Source of the DNA: Mucilaginibacter sp.
GTDB taxonomy: Bacteria > Bacteroidota > Bacteroidia > Sphingobacteriales > Sphingobacteriaceae
DNA length: 52,342 nt
Reading direction: 5' to 3'
NCBI RefSeq assembly: GCF_025359345.1
Contig: NZ_JANYGQ010000030.1
Span: 1 to 52,342, forward strand
Positions 8,308-17,617 of this stretch are shown here, piece by piece. Position 1 is the first letter of the stretch, and every line of letters starts with the position of its first letter. The position numbers and the translations under genes are program-made. The notes below the pieces were generated by a model, which saw only the letters and a program-made list of their open reading frames with translations, had not been told where the DNA came from and did no database searches.

Positions 8308-10132
8308 TTAAACTACCTCCCTTCTCCCCCATCTTATCTACTAATTTCTCAACTTCCGGGTCTTTCACCAACACCGGCGCGTGGTGCGGCTTAATGCGCG
8401 CATCAATAATCAGCGGGCCGTTGCAGCCCCAATGCTTATGTTCGGTGTAGGCTTTAATTCCATAAATATCGTGCGAGGGGTTGCTGCGGGTAAAGGTTAC
8501 CCATACAAAGTTATTGATGCTTTGTGCTGTAAAATCTGCATCATCACAAAGTACCATTAGCGGCAGGCTGTTAAGTTCTGCATCCTGCAAATGCTCATCC
8601 AGGATCTCCAGCATCAATGGCATATCGCTGGTGCGGATGTTTTTGGGCACTTCGACAGCCAATACGCCAGGCATTACCATTTTGTATTTTTCGAAAGGTC
8701 GCGGTAAGCTGAAATCTGCAGGCAATTCGCTCCATAGTTCCCTCTTTACTTCACCTGCTACTGCTACTGCCACCTTACTTCCGGTGTTTAAGCCGCTGCC
8801 ACTGTAATCTAAAGTATCAATGGTAGTATTGGTGTAAAAGTGCAGGTCGCGGGTAAGGTGTATCCGTTGCAGGATATGTTTTAAAAATCCGCCGATGTCA
8901 TTTACATTTAGCGTTGGGTCGTCTTCCTGTGCGGCAATAAACAGGTATTTGGCAAGGCTTAGCTGTCCTTTACCTAATATATGGTTGGCAATGGTTAAGA
9001 TCTCCTGCGGGCGGCGCTCATTGCTATATGGCGTATAACGTTCGCTGCCAATGGCGAAGAGCAAAGGGTGCACTCCGGCAGCATCAACCGCGTTTACCGC
9101 ATGTAGTCCCGGTATTTCCTTCGGGATAGCCGAGCCCGTAATCTCGTGGATCAGCGCCCCAAAACTGGTATCCTCCTGCGGCGGACGGCCAACCACGGTA
9201 AATGACCAAATGGCATCCTTGCGGTGATAAACATTATGCACTTTTAACAATGGAAACGGGTGCTTTAAACTGTAATAACCCAAGTGATCGCCAAAAGGGC
9301 CTTCAGGTTTATTGTCGTGCGGCATAACGGTACCGGTTATCACAAAATCAGCATCCGCCGAAATGCAGAAACCTTCATCATCATAAAAATAACGGAAACG
9401 GCGATTGCCCAGCGCCCCGGCGAAAGTCATTTCAGACAGGCCCTCGGGCAATGGCATCACCGCAGCAACCGGGTGCGATGGCGGGCCACCTACAAATATG
9501 CTTACCTTTAGCGGCTGCCCTTTCGCGTTTGCTTTGGTCTGATGAACGCCAATCCCCCTGTGCAACTGGTAATGCAGGCCGATTTCTTCGTTCATGATAT
9601 AATCGTTCCCACCCAGCTGGATGCGGTACATGCCCAGGTTGGCATTCATGATGCCGGGCTTGTCAATATCTTCGGTATATACCTGCGGCATGGTAACAAA
9701 GGGACCACCGTCCTTGGGCCAGTTTACTATCTGCGGTATATCGCTTATTTTACATTTAGCAAAGTTAACAGGCGCGCTGCGGCCCACTTTCATAGGTAAT
9801 GCCGACAGTGCCGTTAACCCCACCCCGGCATATTTAAATGGATTCTTTATTGCTTTTAAAGGGTCAGACTTTAAATCGACTAGCGTTTTAATTTTGTCCA
9901 GCGTGTCTCTGAAAATAAACTTCGACCTGTCCAGCGTGCCAAACAGGTTGGACACCGCCGGGAATTTACTGCCTTTTACATTTTCGAACAGGATAGCCGG
10001 GCCCTCATGCTCAAACACACGCAGGTGGATGGCGGCCATTTGCAGGTAAGGGTCAACCTCTTCCTTAATACGAATTAAGCGGCCGTGTTTTTCAAGGTCG
10101 GTAACGCAGGCTTGTAAACTTTTATAGCTCAT
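8294..10132 (-). CDS. UbiD-family decarboxylase (menaquinone-pathway type)
   Basis: A 612-aa prenylated-FMN-dependent decarboxylase. The active-site stretch PEGPFGDHLGYYSL contains the paired acidic residues of the UbiD/Fdc1 family, and RIQLGGNDYIMNEEIGLHYQLHRGIGVH supplies the Arg and cofactor-binding residues. The length fits the Bacteroidetes proteins usually annotated as menaquinone (futalosine-route) decarboxylases; UbiD proper is nearer 490 aa. The pathway is therefore inference. A -7 box TACATTTG ends about 12 bases before the ATG. It leads an operon with two overlapping lipoprotein genes of unknown role. Confidence 0.9.
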   Translation of the reverse strand: MSYKSLQACVTDLEKHGRLIRIKEEVDPYLQMAAIHLRVFEHEGPAILFENVKGSKFPAVSNLFGTLDRSKFIFRDTLDKIKTLVDLKSDPLKAIKNPFKYAGVGLTALSALPMKVGRSAPVNFAKCKISDIPQIVNWPKDGGPFVTMPQVYTEDIDKPGIMNANLGMYRIQLGGNDYIMNEEIGLHYQLHRGIGVHQTKANAKGQPLKVSIFVGGPPSHPVAAVMPLPEGLSEMTFAGALGNRRFRYFYDDEGFCISADADFVITGTVMPHDNKPEGPFGDHLGYYSLKHPFPLLKVHNVYHRKDAIWSFTVVGRPPQEDTSFGALIHEITGSAIPKEIPGLHAVNAVDAAGVHPLLFAIGSERYTPYSNERRPQEILTIANHILGKGQLSLAKYLFIAAQEDDPTLNVNDIGGFLKHILQRIHLTRDLHFYTNTTIDTLDYSGSGLNTGSKVAVAVAGEVKRELWSELPADFSLPRPFEKYKMVMPGVLAVEVPKNIRTSDMPLMLEILDEHLQDAELNSLPLMVLCDDADFTAQSINNFVWVTFTRSNPSHDIYGIKAYTEHKHWGCNGPLIIDARIKPHHAPVLVKDPEVEKLVDKMGEKGGSLNGII

Positions 10133-10143
10133 GTTTGTGGGTG

Positions 10144-10151
10144 CAAATGTA
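10144..10151 (-). promoter_or_regulatory. -7 promoter box of the ubiD operon
   Basis: A perfect TACATTTG on the minus strand, 11 bases upstream of the ubiD ATG. No convincing -33 TTG was found. Confidence 0.45.
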
Positions 10152-10303
10152 CAAAATGCGACGGGGATTTACCCTGCCGGCCCTTCCCTATTACTGCCGG
10201 CTTTCCTTCATTTTCATGTCATTAAATCAACATATCTTCAAATCGTGTCCTCCAGTAAATCTATAGACAAACATTAAAGTAAGTGCTTAAAAAAAGTTAT
10301 TAT

Positions 10304-10311
10304 TACTTTAG
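10304..10311 (+). promoter_or_regulatory. -7 promoter box of the TSUP gene
   Basis: TACTTTAG, one mismatch from TAnnTTTG, 23 bases before the ATG. The -33 region is weak. Confidence 0.35.
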
Positions 10312-10334
10312 CGGCGTCCTATTTTTTCAATGGT

Positions 10335-11171
10335 ATGTCGGTAATTTTATTTACAGTAATTATCCTAATTGGCTCCTATTTTGCAGGTTTGCTGGGCTCA
10401 TTAACCGGGCTTGGCGGCGGTGTTGTAATTATACCATTGCTTACCCTTTTGCTCAATGTCGATATTCATTATGCCATCGGCGCCTCATTGGTGTCGGTTA
10501 TCGCTACGTCATCGGGTTCGGCGGCAGCTTATGTAAAAGAGGGAATTACCAATATGCGGCTGGGCATGTTTTTAGAAATTGCCACCACCGCCGGGGCTAT
10601 GGTTGGCGCTATATTGGCGACGCATATCCCAACCCATTATATCGCCATATTATTTGGTGTGATACTAACCGCATCTGCCATATTATCGCTGCGCAAAAAA
10701 GCGGAGCACATCGTCACCCAAAAAAGCTACCTGGCCGAAAAGCTGAAACTTAACAGCAGCTACCCTAACGGCGGTGGCACAGTTGAGTATAGTGTTACCA
10801 ATGTTGCAGGCGGTTTTTTTATGATGATTTTCGCCGGCACCATATCCGGGTTAATCGGTATAGGTTCAGGGGCACTTAAGGTGATAGCGATGGATACTAT
10901 TATGCGAATACCTTTCAAGGTATCAACCACTACCAGCAATTTTATGATAGGCGTTACCGCATCGGCAAGTGCAGTTGTTTATTTGCAACGGGGATACATC
11001 CACCCGGCGTTGGTTATGCCTGTTGTTATCGGGGTGCTGATTGGTGCGTTTACGGGCTCTAAAATATTGGTAAAAACAAAATCGTCGGGCTGGCTAAGGT
11101 GGGTGTTTGCCATTGTGGTAACCTTTTTGGCCGGGCAAATGATTTATAACGGAATAACGGGGAAAATTTAA
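10335..11171 (+). CDS. TSUP-family (TauE/SafE) anion exporter/permease
   Basis: A 278-aa inner-membrane protein with two related halves, each starting with a Gly-rich helix (GSLTGLGGGVVIIPLL near residue 20; GLIGIGSGALKVIAMD near 175). This is the hallmark of the TauE/SafE family, which moves sulfite, sulfonates or other organic anions. About eight helices. The following gene encodes DUF1634, a small membrane partner regularly found beside TSUP genes, so the two probably act together. Substrate unknown. Confidence 0.92.
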   Translation: MSVILFTVIILIGSYFAGLLGSLTGLGGGVVIIPLLTLLLNVDIHYAIGASLVSVIATSSGSAAAYVKEGITNMRLGMFLEIATTAGAMVGAILATHIPTHYIAILFGVILTASAILSLRKKAEHIVTQKSYLAEKLKLNSSYPNGGGTVEYSVTNVAGGFFMMIFAGTISGLIGIGSGALKVIAMDTIMRIPFKVSTTTSNFMIGVTASASAVVYLQRGYIHPALVMPVVIGVLIGAFTGSKILVKTKSSGWLRWVFAIVVTFLAGQMIYNGITGKI

Positions 11172-11179
11172 CGGGAAAA

Positions 11180-11323
11180 GTCCATGGACCATAGACGATA
11201 GACCATGGCAGGAAGGAAAGTCCATGGACCATAAACGATAGACCATGGCAGGAAGATTGAGATATACTATCAACAATAAAAACACAATATTTACTATGGT
11301 CTATGGACCATAGACTATGGACT
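11180..11323. repeat. heptad word array (GACCATA-type), palindromic
   Basis: Three blocks of 7-base words fill the gap between the TSUP and DUF1634 genes. The first two (11180-11214 and 11220-11254) are near-identical series of GTCCATG, GACCATA, GACGATA, GACCATG, GCAGGAA. The third (11293-11323) is a self-complementary run around TATGGACCATA. The whole can fold into strong hairpins. It stops 5 bases before the DUF1634 ATG. Confidence 0.8.
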
Positions 11324-11328
11324 AAAAA

Positions 11329-11697
11329 ATGAAATTCAAAGACACCGACATACAATCACTCATAGGCAAGGTGCTGTGCGGCGGCATGATTGTATCCATG
11401 AGTATAGTTTTTTTCGGGGGGATATTTTATGTTGTACGGCATGGGCATTCTATTCCCGATTATAAAACATTCACCGGCATCCCGTCTTTTATGGGCAGCC
11501 TTATAGTCGCGGCAACTAATTTAAAAGGACAGGCAATTATTCAACTGGGTATTGTTTTGTTAATTGCAACGCCAATTTTAAGGGTTATATGCTCAACTAT
11601 CGGCTTTGTGCTTGAGAAAGATTACCTGTATGTAGGTATCAGTTTGCTGGTGTTGCTGATTATTTTCGCCAGTATGATGGGTGGCCGTGTTGGTTAG
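11329..11697 (+). CDS. DUF1634 family membrane protein
   Basis: A 122-aa protein with three hydrophobic helices (about residues 13-37, 65-88 and 98-118). Sequence pattern and position after a TSUP transporter match DUF1634, a small accessory membrane protein of unknown function that accompanies TauE/SafE permeases. Start at ATG 11329, directly after the heptad repeat array, so translation may be affected by that hairpin. Confidence 0.85.
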   Translation: MKFKDTDIQSLIGKVLCGGMIVSMSIVFFGGIFYVVRHGHSIPDYKTFTGIPSFMGSLIVAATNLKGQAIIQLGIVLLIATPILRVICSTIGFVLEKDYLYVGISLLVLLIIFASMMGGRVG

Positions 11698-11720
11698 TCT
11701 GTTTCATATCATATTCGCCC

Positions 11721-11762
11721 GACTTAAGACTCAGGACTACCGACTCAAGACTTAGAACTCCC
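11721..11762. repeat. heptad word array (GACTTAA-type)
   Basis: Six consecutive 7-base words, most beginning GACT (GACTTAA, GACTCAG, GACTACC and so on), with a 21-base higher period. It lies between the convergent DUF1634 gene and outer-membrane protein gene and ends 2 bases from the latter's stop. Confidence 0.8.
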
Positions 11763-11764
11763 CA

Positions 11765-14212
11765 CTAATTTCCTCCCCCGTTACCAATCCTCTTTTGTTC
11801 TTCCTCGTTACCTGTACGGTGATCGGCAGCTGCTTTTACAGTGGTTTTGCCAAAGCGGTAACTAAACGTAAGGCGGGCTACCTGGCTCTCCTTTTTATCA
11901 ACAATGGTTTGATTAATGTTTTGATAGTTAGTTTGCGCTCTGTCTTTCAGCGTGTTAAACACATCAACAACATTTAACCTCAGGGTTCCGTGTTTATTAA
12001 ATAATTGGGTGCCCAGGCCCGCATCAACCCTGTATTGGGCTTTATTTTGGTTGATGCCATAAAAGTTGGGCGATTCATACACACCTGTAATTGAAGCGTT
12101 TACTCCTTTCCCAAGCTTAAAGCTTTGGATAGTGTTAAAAATAATATCCTGCGCCCCTTTGTTAAGGTTGCCGTTTTGCGGGTAAGCCACGTAGCGCTGA
12201 TACGACGCGTCTATATGGAAATAAGCGTTCCACCAGGCGTTAACTGTTACCGGTGCCGAAAATCTAATACCGTAGTTGTATATCCTGCCGAAATTGGTGT
12301 GCGTTAGTATACTCACTTTCGAAGTGTCGTTTTGCTCATAAAAGCCAAAATCGTAAGCATCGCTGATTATCGTAGCATACAATGATGTAGTAATAATTTT
12401 TTTGTAGGTATGGCTAAGCTCGATGTTATTCGAATATTCCGGCTTTAAGTTGGGGTTACCGCTGCGGTAATCGTATAAATCAATATAATATAAAAAAGGG
12501 TTTATCTCCTCGTAAGCGGGCCGGCCAATACCGCGGTTGTAGCTTAACGAAAGTTCATTTTTATCATTAATATGGTAAGTTACCAGCGTTTGGGGGAACA
12601 CGCTGAAATAATCCCTGCTTATTTTTGAATTCATGGTGACGGAGTTACCATTACTGGTGGTTTGCTCGCCCCTTACGCCTATTGTTAGGTCAACCTTGTT
12701 AAACTTATTTTGATAGTTTAGATAGGCTACGTTTATGTTTTCGGTGTAGTAAAAATGGTTGCTCAAATTTGGGTTGGATAAATACTCATCACCCACCTTA
12801 GGGCCAAAAATCAAATCGTTATTACTACTTACGTGACTGTTTTTAATACCGGTTTCCAGCGTAGACGTTTTTGAAAGCGGCGTAGAAAAGTCAAGCTTTG
12901 AAAGCCAGATATGGATTGTTGACGGCGAAAGATTTTCTAACAACAGGTCGGCACGATAGGGGCTCCAGTCGGCCTTAAAAAACTGGTTGGTAATATACTC
13001 AGACGAACTGCGGTTAAAGGTAGTATAGTTCAGGTCGGCCATTAAAGTTGTGCCGGCTTTGTCGAGCTTGCCGCTGTAGTTTATATTGTAATTTATTTTG
13101 GTAACATGCCTGCTTAAAGCAGAATTGGCTGTAATAATTGAGTCGAGGCTGCCCTGGTTACTAATGTTAAGACCGTTATTTTTGGTAAAATCGTCATGCC
13201 GCGACATCCCGTTTATCAAAAAACCGATGGTATGTTTGGGCGATATAAAAAAATCAGTCCCCAGGTTAAAACCGCTGTTGGTGCTTTGCTGAACATTCCT
13301 GTAGTTAACATCGTAATTGCTTAATACACCATCAAAGTTGATAAACCTGTTGGTCATGATGTTGCGGAAAGTCTTATCTGCCGTAAAGTTGTAACTGCCA
13401 AAAACGTTAAACTTGTCCATACGGTCGTTAAACGCAATGCCAATATTGCCTTTGTAGTATTTACCATAGCCGGCTGTGGCGGTTATTGAGCCATTGGCGC
13501 CTACGTTAGTGCCTTTTTTAAGCACAATATTCACTATACCCCCGCTGGATGCATCATATTTTGCCGACCCTGCAGTAATCAGTTCAATCCTGTCAATTGC
13601 GCTCGATTGCAAACTGCGGAGGTAGGTGGCCAGGTCGTCGCCGGTTAAACTGGTGGCTTTACCGTCGATGGTTACCAATGCATTTTGCCTGCCTATAATG
13701 TTTATGTTGTTACTGTTATCAACCCTTACTCCCGGCGATTGCCTTAAGATTTCGAGCACCGAACTTCCTTCGGCAGTTAAGCTATTGGGAATATTGATCG
13801 TTATCTTTCCGGGCCGTACTTCAATTTCGGGCCGGGTGCTTGATATGGTAACTTCTTTGAGCTGATTGGAGGATGGCTTTAATACAATCTCCGAAACTCT
13901 AAACGTTTTGTCTTCCTCAAGTTCGTAGGGGCCGGCATAGACTTTGTTAAAACCTATCATAGTTGCCAGCAGCAGGTAGCTATCGGCGGGTACATCATCA
14001 AACCGGTAACGACCGTTTTTGCCGATAATGGTGGAGCTTACTATCGATGAGTCGCGGGCTTTTAATAAAATTATGGTTGCTGATTCGGCGGGAACTCTGG
14101 CGTCTGTTAAAACCTTACCCTGTATAGATGAAAGCGCCACTTGCGCGTGTGCATTATCAAAAGTAACGGCCAGAAGTATAGCCCATAAAAGGCACACCGT
14201 GATAAGCTTCAT
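11765..14212 (-). CDS. outer-membrane beta-barrel protein with carboxypeptidase-like regulatory and TonB plug-like domains
   Basis: An 815-aa outer-membrane protein. Residues 1-23 are a signal peptide (AHAQ). Residues 28-115 form a CarboxypepD_reg-like/CNA-B-type beta-sandwich (SIQGKVLTDARVPAESA). Residues 118-235 are a plug-like domain with VTIDGK and IELITAGSAKYDASSGGIVNIVLKKG. The remainder is a long aromatic-rich beta-barrel of the OMP_b-brl_3 class, with many YxNxxxxxYN strands. No SusC-type LN signature or SusD partner was seen. Probable TonB-dependent importer or secreted-ligand receptor; ligand unknown. The C-terminal 20 residues are basic and Gly-rich, past the last strand. Confidence 0.9.
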   Translation of the reverse strand: MKLITVCLLWAILLAVTFDNAHAQVALSSIQGKVLTDARVPAESATIILLKARDSSIVSSTIIGKNGRYRFDDVPADSYLLLATMIGFNKVYAGPYELEEDKTFRVSEIVLKPSSNQLKEVTISSTRPEIEVRPGKITINIPNSLTAEGSSVLEILRQSPGVRVDNSNNINIIGRQNALVTIDGKATSLTGDDLATYLRSLQSSAIDRIELITAGSAKYDASSGGIVNIVLKKGTNVGANGSITATAGYGKYYKGNIGIAFNDRMDKFNVFGSYNFTADKTFRNIMTNRFINFDGVLSNYDVNYRNVQQSTNSGFNLGTDFFISPKHTIGFLINGMSRHDDFTKNNGLNISNQGSLDSIITANSALSRHVTKINYNINYSGKLDKAGTTLMADLNYTTFNRSSSEYITNQFFKADWSPYRADLLLENLSPSTIHIWLSKLDFSTPLSKTSTLETGIKNSHVSSNNDLIFGPKVGDEYLSNPNLSNHFYYTENINVAYLNYQNKFNKVDLTIGVRGEQTTSNGNSVTMNSKISRDYFSVFPQTLVTYHINDKNELSLSYNRGIGRPAYEEINPFLYYIDLYDYRSGNPNLKPEYSNNIELSHTYKKIITTSLYATIISDAYDFGFYEQNDTSKVSILTHTNFGRIYNYGIRFSAPVTVNAWWNAYFHIDASYQRYVAYPQNGNLNKGAQDIIFNTIQSFKLGKGVNASITGVYESPNFYGINQNKAQYRVDAGLGTQLFNKHGTLRLNVVDVFNTLKDRAQTNYQNINQTIVDKKESQVARLTFSYRFGKTTVKAAADHRTGNEEEQKRIGNGGGN

Positions 14213-14611
14213 TAACAGTTTTTATACAAGTTTACTATAAATTTACCTTTAAATTAAATTGACTACAATATAGCAACATTAATTAACCCGGTAAACAAAA
14301 AAGGCTTTTTACGTATAGGTGGTGATAAAAGTTCGTTACAAATATATCAAAATATTTGTTTTACAGGTTAACATATTACATAAATGTTAATTTAAAATAA
14401 TTATTTAAGCGTACAGGTTAAATAATTGTATTTCAAACACTTTAAATACCCGTAGGTTATTATTAAAGAATGAATATCCGGCGCAATAAGCGCTGCCATA
14501 AATTATGTGTATTAATAATACTTGTAAATTGAGCTCCCTCAAAAGCCGGATTTCGCGAATTTGATTAGCGCAATTGGATTAAATTCGTGTAATTCGTATT
14601 AATTATTAATT
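14213..14611. other. AT-rich divergent intergenic region
   Basis: A 400-bp gap between divergent genes with no gene seen. A TAAACTTG box (minus, 14228-14235, one mismatch) may serve the barrel protein. Near 14547-14600 a nonad-like stretch repeats AATTCGTGT and AATTCGTAT, ending just before the HipA-like gene. Confidence 0.5.
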
Positions 14612-15406
14612 ATGGATTTAAAACCACAGCTGCGTACAGTAAACGTTACCCGTTACGTTACGCCCCTGCGCGAGGGCGGCTCGCTGCCTGCTATTGCCGA
14701 GGCCGATGACGGCTTTTTATACGTGTTAAAATTTCGCGGTGCGGGCCAGGGAGCAAAAGCATTGGTTGCCGAATTAATTGGGTGCGAAATTGCCCGTGCC
14801 TGCGGTTTAAAAGTGCCTGAAGTGGTATTTGCCAACCTGGATGAAGCCTTTGGCCGTACCGAGCCTGACGAAGAAATACAGGATTTATTAAAGGCCAGTG
14901 TTGGCCTTAACCTCGCCTTGCATTACCTGTCGGGGGCAATAACCTTTGACCCTGCTATTTCGCCCATTGATGCAACGCTGGCATCGCAGATTGTTTGGCT
15001 TGATTGCCTGCTGACAAACGTTGATCGCACACCACGCAATACTAATATGCTGATATGGCACCGCGAATTATGGCTGATTGACCATGGTGCGGCTTTATAT
15101 TTCCATCACTCGTGGCACAATTGGCTCGAGGCCGCTAAAAAACCATTTTTACAGGTAAAAGACCATGTATTATTATCACGCGCAACGCAGTTGACCGAAG
15201 TTGACGCTGCATTTAAGCAAATACTTACCGCCGAACGCATACGGGCTATTGTGGAGGTGATACCTGATGAATGGCTCACCGGTGAATCCACGTTTGAAAC
15301 TCCCGCACAATACCGCGAGGCTTATATTGAATTTTTAACTACGAGATTGGAGCATTCATCAATTTTTGTAAACGAAGCACAACATGCAGCAGAAAACATT
15401 ATTTGA
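14612..15406 (+). CDS. HipA-like kinase domain protein
   Basis: A 264-aa cytoplasmic protein resembling the catalytic core of HipA. A nucleotide-binding lysine lies in FLYVLKFRGAG (Lys40). The catalytic-loop equivalent NVDRTPRNTN gives Asp138 and Asn143. The Mg-binding Asp157 is in LWLIDHGAALYF. It is much shorter than HipA (about 440 aa) and lacks the N-terminal subdomain; no hipB-like regulator is adjacent. The DUF3037 gene starts 23 bases before its end, a conserved pairing in many bacteria. Family knowledge suggests a Ser/Thr kinase; target and physiological role are unknown. Confidence 0.85.
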   Translation: MDLKPQLRTVNVTRYVTPLREGGSLPAIAEADDGFLYVLKFRGAGQGAKALVAELIGCEIARACGLKVPEVVFANLDEAFGRTEPDEEIQDLLKASVGLNLALHYLSGAITFDPAISPIDATLASQIVWLDCLLTNVDRTPRNTNMLIWHRELWLIDHGAALYFHHSWHNWLEAAKKPFLQVKDHVLLSRATQLTEVDAAFKQILTAERIRAIVEVIPDEWLTGESTFETPAQYREAYIEFLTTRLEHSSIFVNEAQHAAENII

Positions 15407-15767
15407 GTATGCCGTAATACGCGTTGTGCCCAGGGTAGAACGCGAGGAGTTTTTAAATATTGGGGTGATAGTATATTGCGCCAAACAAAAATTTTTGCAG
15501 GCCCGCTACCATTTAGATGAGGCCAGGCTGCAGTCGTGCCATAAAGATTTGGATATTGAAGAGCTGAAGCAACACCTTTGCTCATTTGAGCGCATTTGCA
15601 ATGCCGATAAAGATGCCGGGCCAATTGGTAAGCTTGACATGGCCTCGCGCTTCAGGTGGTTAACCGCCACGCGCAGCACAGTGCTGCAAACGTCAAAAGT
15701 GCACCCCGGAATGACCGATGATGCTTTGGCGACTTTGGAAAGGTTATTCGCACAGCTGGTATTGTAA
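15384..15767 (+). CDS. DUF3037 family protein, partner of the HipA-like kinase
   Basis: A 127-aa cytoplasmic protein with the DUF3037 pattern: N-terminal FEYAVIRVVPRVEREEFLNIGVI, a middle CAKQKFLQARYHLDEARL and a C-terminal ASRFRWLTATRST. Function unknown. It overlaps the kinase gene by 23 bases, so the two are translated together in a fixed ratio. It could be substrate, inhibitor or scaffold of the kinase. No DNA-binding motif like that of HipB is visible. Confidence 0.85.
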   Translation: MQQKTLFEYAVIRVVPRVEREEFLNIGVIVYCAKQKFLQARYHLDEARLQSCHKDLDIEELKQHLCSFERICNADKDAGPIGKLDMASRFRWLTATRSTVLQTSKVHPGMTDDALATLERLFAQLVL

Positions 15768-15775
15768 CGATGTTA

Positions 15776-15851
15776 ATTTGAAGATGTGTTGATTCGATGA
15801 TTTGAAAATAGGAAAAGAGGCTACTGCCAACTGAAAACTGCCTCCTGCCCA
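15776..15851. repeat. octad array followed by heptad array
   Basis: Four 8-base words (ATTTGAAG, ATGTGTTG, ATTCGATG, ATTTGAAA; 15776-15807) are followed by four 7-base words CTGCCAA, CTGAAAA, CTGCCTC and CTGCCCA (15824-15851). The latter abut the stop codon of the next, convergent gene. The octads are the reverse complement type of the CTTCAAAT octads at 35377-35456. Confidence 0.65.
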
Positions 15852-16229
15852 CTATTTCTTCTGCTCCTCATGTTCAGCTTCCAGGCGCACTTTCTTTAAG
15901 TCAACGCGTACCAAGGCAAAAAGGCTCATGTACACATTGGCTACAAATACCAGGGCAAAACCAGCTATAAGGTAGCCACGCCAATCAGTAAACCACAATT
16001 TGTATTGGGTGATGAACAGCATGATAACAGTTACATAATGGCTGAAACAATACTCGCAGGTAAACAGGTAAAAAAACTTACGCTCGGCTATGGATTTGCC
16101 GTTGTGGCAGCGTTTAAGGCAATACTCCCTCGGCTCGCGAAAAACCTCTTCGTGGGTAACCGTCCATGCTATACAGGCAATGGGGATAGCCAGTAAAAAC
16201 AACCATGCAACCTGCGTGCTTAATTCCAT
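15852..16229 (-). CDS. hypothetical membrane protein with Cys motif
   Basis: A 125-aa protein with three hydrophobic helices (about 7-24, 62-78 and 86-107). Four cysteines sit in a loop between helices 1 and 2: CLKRC and, 17 residues later, TCEYCFSH. They could bind a metal or form disulfides. No family recognised. The C-terminus is charged and coiled (RVDLKKVRLEAEHEEQKK). Possibly a small host or phage-type membrane protein; function unknown. Confidence 0.7.
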   Translation of the reverse strand: MELSTQVAWLFLLAIPIACIAWTVTHEEVFREPREYCLKRCHNGKSIAERKFFYLFTCEYCFSHYVTVIMLFITQYKLWFTDWRGYLIAGFALVFVANVYMSLFALVRVDLKKVRLEAEHEEQKK

Positions 16230-16362
16230 GGTGTTATAAGTGCCGAAGCCGTAAAAAAGTTTTATCTAAATTCCGGATTTAGTGGCCCTTTATAAAAATT
16301 TCAATCATCACCTGATTGCCGTTAGTGGGGAACTTGCGTCGGTCCTATCGTATTCTTCACCC

Positions 16363-17310
16363 TCATTCATTTTCCACTCCGAATTCTTTTTTTAAAGTTG
16401 CTATCAAAGCTATTGCATGATTCTTTAAAGTGTCCGCCCCCGCTACCTGGTTTTTCAGGAACCGCGACCGCACGGCCTCGATATATTGATTAAAGAGCAC
16501 CTTATCATATGATAGCAATGGCGGATTGGTTTTCATAAATGAATCAATTAACGACCGCCGGTATTTGACATAAATTTGCTGAGTAACTGCATTGGCTGCC
16601 TCGTTATATTTAAAATTAAACAATAGTGAACGGCTCTTCCGCACTTCGTTGTAAATACCCTGCTGGTGTTCGTCGTTTGTCTTAAACACCTGCAGCAGTT
16701 GGTCGTATCCGGCTACCATGCGGTTAACATACGATTTTGAGAAAAAACGCAGAGAGCCCGAGCTTTTCATCTCAAGCAAGGTGGCATCGTGCGGGACAAA
16801 GGTGCTGGGGATGCCACCGAAAAGTCCGTACCAGTATAATTTACCTGAGGGTATATGTTCAGCATCGTTGGCCGACAATAGTTGCATCAAGGTATCTACA
16901 TTATTGGCAGCAAACTTAACGCGGGTAATATACTTTGCCAGGCTTGCCGTGTCCTCCTTTAAATCGACATACATTGATGCCGCAAACTCTTTTGAACGTT
17001 GGTGCTCACTGATATTCTCCCGCAGGCTTTCGGCAAAAAAACCCATAGTTACTGCCAAAAAGATCATCAGGCCTTCAAGCAGGTATTCTTTGAAATTCTT
17101 TTTTTCTACATTGGGGTGATGGTGTACTTCCATAGTTTCGGTTTGCAATTGTAAATCAGGGTGATTAGCAGAAGTTGCGGGTAGTTCTTTCGTTTCTCTC
17201 AACGGTGTGTTAACAACCACGCCTGACCGGGCCTTTGGTTTTCGGGCAGCTGTTGGTTGTTTTATTGCTTTGGCTGGCGGCAAGGGACCGCTTTGAGGCT
17301 TTTTGCTCAT
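16363..17310 (-). CDS. hypothetical single-pass membrane protein (HHPNVEKKNFKEY type)
   Basis: A 315-aa protein. Residues 1-60 are Pro/Lys-rich and probably disordered. HHHPNVEKKNFKEYLLEG precedes one hydrophobic segment (about 80-95, LMIFLAVTMGFFAESL), and a long helical extracytoplasmic or cytoplasmic domain follows. This module around one helix recurs in many Bacteroidetes proteins of unknown function; related copies usually lack the 60-residue Lys-rich extension. No catalytic motif. Confidence 0.75.
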   Translation of the reverse strand: MSKKPQSGPLPPAKAIKQPTAARKPKARSGVVVNTPLRETKELPATSANHPDLQLQTETMEVHHHPNVEKKNFKEYLLEGLMIFLAVTMGFFAESLRENISEHQRSKEFAASMYVDLKEDTASLAKYITRVKFAANNVDTLMQLLSANDAEHIPSGKLYWYGLFGGIPSTFVPHDATLLEMKSSGSLRFFSKSYVNRMVAGYDQLLQVFKTNDEHQQGIYNEVRKSRSLLFNFKYNEAANAVTQQIYVKYRRSLIDSFMKTNPPLLSYDKVLFNQYIEAVRSRFLKNQVAGADTLKNHAIALIATLKKEFGVENE

Positions 17311-17617
17311 CTGTTCGGCTTACACAATACGAATGTGTTAATCGTTATGTTCTGGAAAGATTTGGAAACACAAAATTGTGGGGTTGTACTATAGGTAAAC
17401 ACTTGTAATTTACCCAGGGGTTGCGGGGAAATATTCATTAAAGATCGGATAATATTTTAATCCCTAAATATATTTAAAAATCTAAAGACTAATTACTTAA
17501 ATAATCAGTTATTCATTTTTCGGTATCGCACCAAAAGTGATTTTATTAAACCCGGCAAACTGTGCCCTATTTTTACTAATTTCGAAACTGCAAGTTTTTA
17601 TTCCTGAAAATCCTTAA
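17311..17617. other. intergenic region, no gene seen
   Basis: A 307-bp AT-rich divergent spacer. A TAATTTCG sequence near 17577 is one mismatch from the -7 consensus and could serve the downstream hydrolase gene. Nothing else was recognised. Confidence 0.3.

Noticed and set aside
8294..10132. Gene symbol ubiD or mqnL for the decarboxylase
   Set aside because: Cannot separate ubiquinone, menaquinone or aromatic-acid roles from the sequence alone.
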